Shown piece after piece: positions 13,704 through 17,816 of a DNA stretch of 17,816 bases. The first letter of the stretch is position 1. Every line of letters begins with the position of its first letter. Source of the DNA: REEB95 sp050729835 (GTDB taxonomy: Bacteria; Pseudomonadota; Alphaproteobacteria; ATCC43930; CGMCC-115725); the NCBI GenBank assembly GCA_050729835.1, contig JBOHLS010000039.1:1-17816 (forward strand), in the 5' to 3' direction. Both the position numbers and the translations under genes were made by a program. The notes beneath the pieces are model-generated. The model made no database searches, was not told where the DNA came from, and saw nothing but the letters and a program-made list of their open reading frames with translations.

Positions 13704-14458
13704 AGGCGCTGGTGACGCGGCCGCGCGAAGACGCCGCCGGCCTGGTGGCGGCGCTGACGGTGCGCGGCATCGAACCCTTGCTCGAACCGCTGCTGACGAT
13801 CGCACTCGCGCCCGATGCGCCGGCCACGCTCGCCGCAGCGCGGCCCGGTGCGCAAGCGGTGCTGTTCACCAGCGCCAACGGCGTTCGTGCCTTCGCCGCC
13901 GCGGCAACGCAATGCGACCTGCCGGCCTTTGCGGTCGGCGACGCCACCGCCCGGGCGGCGCGGGCGGCAGGCTTCGCCCGGGTCGAGAGCGCCGGCGGCG
14001 ATGTCCACGCGCTCGCCGCCTTGGCGACGCGACGGCTTGACCCTGCAGCCGGCGCGCTGATCCATGCTGCGGCCAGCGCGGTCGCCGGCGATTTGGCGGG
14101 CGAGTTGGCGCGCGCGGGCTTCGCGATACGGCGGCTGCGGCTTTACGAGGCAGTTGCCGCCGACCGCTTGAGCGCCGAGGCGCGCGCCGCGCTTGCCGCC
14201 GGCACGGTCGCTGGCGCGGTCTTTTTCTCTCCCCGCACCGCCGAAACCTTTGTTAGGCTCGCGCGCGCGGCTGGAATCGGCGACCGCGCGGCGGGGGTGG
14301 CGGCGGTCGTGCTGAGTCCGGCGGTCGCGACGGCGCTCGGCCCACTGACCTGGGGCCGGATCGAAGTCGCCGCGATGCCGAACGAGGCCGCATTGCTCGA
14401 GGCGCTCGACCGGGCGCTGTCCGTGATGCGCGTTGGAGGCAGGGAAGAACACCCATGA
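13700..14458 (+). CDS. hemD: Uroporphyrinogen-III synthase
   Basis: Closes and inverts ring D of hydroxymethylbilane to give uroporphyrinogen III, directly after HemC. The protein has 252 residues. Sequence conservation in this family is weak, but expected elements are present: VTRPREDAAGLVAAL at the start, VLFTSANGVRAFA, FAVGDATARAARAAGF, LRLYEAVAA, and FFSPRTAETFVRL near the C-terminus. The call rests on these plus position: its ATG overlaps the hemC stop by four bases, and the mitofilin-like gene follows at once. Alanine content is high, as in the neighbouring genes. Confidence 0.93.
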   Translation: MKALVTRPREDAAGLVAALTVRGIEPLLEPLLTIALAPDAPATLAAARPGAQAVLFTSANGVRAFAAAATQCDLPAFAVGDATARAARAAGFARVESAGGDVHALAALATRRLDPAAGALIHAAASAVAGDLAGELARAGFAIRRLRLYEAVAADRLSAEARAALAAGTVAGAVFFSPRTAETFVRLARAAGIGDRAAGVAAVVLSPAVATALGPLTWGRIEVAAMPNEAALLEALDRALSVMRVGGREEHP

Positions 14459-14468
14459 GGCCGTCGCC

Positions 14469-15487
14469 GTGAGCGAACCGCCGGTGATCGACGCTACCGC
14501 CACCGACACCAATGCCCGGCGCCGCAAACGTCGGCGGACGGCGGTGATGATCGGGCTTGCCCTGGCGCTGGCGTTCGTTCTCGGCCTGACCGGCACATCG
14601 CCCTATTGGGCGCCGCCTGTGGCGCAGGTACTGCCCTGGGGCAAGCCGGCCGACGACGGCGTGCGCCGGGTGCTGACCAGCCAGCTTGCCAGCGTTGAAT
14701 CCGAGGTCCAGGCATTGCGCGACGCGCAAAGCACCAACGCGCAGATCTTCGTGCGGCTCGACGCCCTCGAGAAGCAGGTGCATCAGGCGGCGCCCGACAC
14801 CGGGCAATTCGCCGCCGCGATCAAGCGCCTCGACGACGCGACGCAGCAGATGCAATCGGCGGTGAACGGCAATGCCGAACGCATCACCGCGCTGCAAGGC
14901 CGCCTCGCCCGCTCGGGCGACAATCCCGAACGCATGCTGTTCCTGGCGCTGAGCCAGCTTTCGGCGGCGGTCGCGACCTCGCGGCCGTTTCCGAGCGAGC
15001 TCAAGGCGGCCGAGACGCTCGCCTCGCACGAACTCGGCGTGAAGCTGTTGGCGCTCGAGCCGCAGGCCGCGACCGGGATTCCGAGCACCGCGGCGTTGGC
15101 GGCGCGCTTCAACGCCGCGACCGCGCCGGCGATGCTGCTGGCGACGCCGACGGCGGCCGCAAACGAGGGCTGGACCAAGCGCTTCTGGGCCAAGCTGGCG
15201 AGCCTAGTGGTCGTCCGGCGCGTCGGCGACGCCACAACGCCGCCCGATCCGACGATCGCCGCCATCGACGCGGCGCGCGTCGAGCTGGCCCAGGGCGATC
15301 TCGCCGGCGCGGTCGGCGCGATCGAGGCGGCGCCGACTCCGGCCCGCGATGCCGCGCAAACCTGGCTCAAGGCCGCGCATCGCCGGCTCGACGCCGAAGC
15401 TGTCGTGGCCGCGGCGCTGCAGGAGGTCGTGCCGGCGCTGGCCGCCTCGACGGGCGCACCTGCCGCCAAGCCGGCGCCGCAAACGCC

Positions 15488-15491
<4 letters not shown>
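14469..15491 (+). CDS. Mitofilin-like inner-membrane protein of the hem operon
   Basis: A 340-residue protein anchored by one membrane helix (about residues 25-45) after a short arginine-rich cytoplasmic start (RRRKRRR). A predicted coiled coil follows (about 68-140: VESEVQALRDAQ, LDALEKQVHQ, AIKRLDDATQQMQSAV, NGNAERITALQGRLAR). The C-terminal half is helical and alanine-rich, with FWAKLASLVVVRRVGD and LAQGDLAGAVGAIE, as in alphaproteobacterial mitofilin/HemX-like proteins that follow hemD. Related mitochondrial and alphaproteobacterial Mic60 proteins shape inner membranes. GTG 14469 is preferred, with GAGG nine bases upstream. TTG 14433 is an alternative that would overlap hemD. The ATG at 14455 is out of frame. 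Its TGA overlaps the next start (GTGA). Confidence 0.85.
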
Positions 15492-16963
<1,472 letters not shown>

Positions 16964-16996
16964 TGGTTTGGACTGTTTCCGATTTTGGTTTGGACT
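16964..16996 (+). repeat. 11-bp direct repeat after tRNA-Thr
   Basis: TGGTTTGGACT occurs at 16964-16974 and again at 16986-16996, 22 bases apart. The first copy begins right after the CCA of tRNA-Thr, and the second ends two bases before the recombinase remnant's stop codon. The position suggests recombinase-binding or attachment-site sequence, but no repeat of the tRNA 3' end itself is seen in the window. Confidence 0.6.
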
Positions 16997-16997
16997 A

Positions 16998-17658
16998 TCA
17001 GGCCGCCTTCCGTTCTTCCCACCACCTGCTCATGGCGGCGAGCGCCCGACGATAGCTCGTCAGCGAATAGACGTTCGGCATCTGCCGGTCGCGGTGACCG
17101 CTGACCGAGATGAGCTCGTCCTCGGTCGCCCCGAGGTCGCCCAGAGCCGAGATGCAGGTCCGCCGCAGGTCCATAAGAAGTAGGTGACTCGGCAGCCCGG
17201 CGACCTCCCGGATTTCGGCCGCGGCCTTCGAAAGCTCGTAATCCTCGTAGGGGCGTCCTGTAGCCTCATTCACCACGAGCCGCGGGTCCTCTGAGCCTGA
17301 CGACGGCACCCGCGCGACGGTCGACGGATGCTTGTGCCTGGTCGATCGCGGAGATGGAAAGACATGACGGTTTTCAACCCCGCCTGTCATCGCTTGGTGG
17401 TAGACATCTCGGTAGAGCCGGAGTAGGGCAATCTTCCAGGGCGCCAGCGGTGCCGAAAGATGCCTGCGCGTCTTCGTATCCTCGACTGGCCCGTAGTAGA
17501 GTGCACCCTCACCGCCCCTCGCCACTGGCCAGCGGATGTTCCCGCTCGAAATGGGTTCGGGCCAACGCGGCGCGGCGCACCGGCAGAGTGAGTTCGAGCA
17601 TCAGGCTGACAGCCGCTTCCATCGCGCGCGCCATCGAGGCGGTTAGGTCAGAACGTCG
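16998..17658 (-). pseudogene. Tyrosine recombinase (phage-type integrase) remnant, frameshifted and truncated
   Basis: Two frames together encode the catalytic half of an integrase. The upstream part (17658 to stop 17509-17511) reads MEAAVSLMLELTLPVRRAAL, holding the first catalytic Arg. The second part, open from about 17525 to TGA 16998-17000, holds VEDTKTRRHLSAPL (the beta-strand Lys), MDLRRTCISALG (second Arg), SVSGHRDRQ (His) and the nucleophile Tyr in NVYSLTSY. The two frames overlap at 17509-17525, so a frameshift near there splits the gene. TAA at 17659-17661 ends the open frame upstream, and no N-terminal DNA-binding domain is seen. The box II residue normally His before D-L-R is Met. 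Intact relatives have about 350-400 residues. It points toward tRNA-Thr, its probable former target. Confidence 0.8.
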
Positions 17659-17689
17659 TTACGCGCGCCGGGACAACCTAGCCGTTAAT

Positions 17690-17815
17690 CTATCGCTGGG
17701 GGCTGGCGCGCAAGTGCGCCTTGCTGGCGCGCGCGGCGAACAGCCAGGCGAGGGGGCGCATGACCGGCGCTGCCACAACCAAGACGATGAAGGGCCAATA
17801 AAGGATCGCGTTGCC
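17690..17815 (-). CDS. C-terminal fragment of an unidentified membrane protein (partial at window end)
   Basis: A minus-strand frame enters from the right edge and ends at TAG 17690-17692. It encodes 41 residues with a hydrophobic helix (ILYWPFIVLVVAAPVM), a second short hydrophobic stretch (PLAWLF), and a basic tail (RASKAHLRASPQR). Composition fits the core genome. The bulk of the gene is outside the window, so no family can be named. Confidence 0.45.
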   Translation of the reverse strand, partial: GNAILYWPFIVLVVAAPVMRPLAWLFAARASKAHLRASPQR

Positions 17816-17816
17816 C

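Overview
The window reads as a GC-rich alphaproteobacterial chromosome, probably Rhodospirillales-like. The basis is the divergent tsaD/hemC pair, the operon hemC-hemD-mitofilin-like-hemY, the tsaD/gpsA linkage, the fused-type IorA/IorB enzyme and the codon use. The taxon is inferred from gene content only.

Layout. Positions 1-118 are GC-rich sequence with no gene that can be called. Positions ~119-2162 are a clearly AT-richer block. It holds an HD-superfamily phosphohydrolase gene that lacks a normal N-terminus, a decayed reading frame, short tandem repeats and two perfect hairpins, and it ends exactly at a tRNA-Arg(CCG) gene. The two outermost acceptor pairs of that tRNA do not match, so the block looks like the remnant of a tRNA-linked island. 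The core chromosome resumes after the tRNA with an exported CHRD-domain protein. This is followed, on the minus strand, by a cytochrome b561-type membrane protein and a broken gene for a small exported cysteine-containing protein.

From 4098 to 12723 the minus strand carries one long run of genes. In transcription order these are tsaD (tRNA t6A modification), an exported PEBP-family protein, an exported HbpS/GlcG-type protein, gpsA (glycerol-3-phosphate dehydrogenase), a class I glutamine amidotransferase, a cobB-type sirtuin, and iorA and iorB (arylpyruvate:ferredoxin oxidoreductase). Several junctions overlap (TGATG, ATGA), which suggests translational coupling.

Divergent from tsaD, the plus strand carries hemC, hemD, a mitofilin-like membrane protein and a HemY-like TPR protein with a C-terminal zinc ribbon. 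Again most junctions overlap by 4 bases. HemC and HemD make uroporphyrinogen III; the two membrane proteins are the usual partners of these genes in alphaproteobacteria. The hemY-like frame has its stop codon inside a tRNA-Thr(CGT) gene. Directly after that tRNA come an 11-bp direct repeat and a frameshifted tyrosine-recombinase remnant pointing toward the tRNA, a second likely old integration site. The window ends in the C-terminus of an unidentified membrane protein.

I do not see a complete new multi-gene system. The most unusual items are the two tRNA-associated recombination scars, the headless HD protein, the broken cysteine-containing exported protein, and the hemY/tRNA-Thr overlap.
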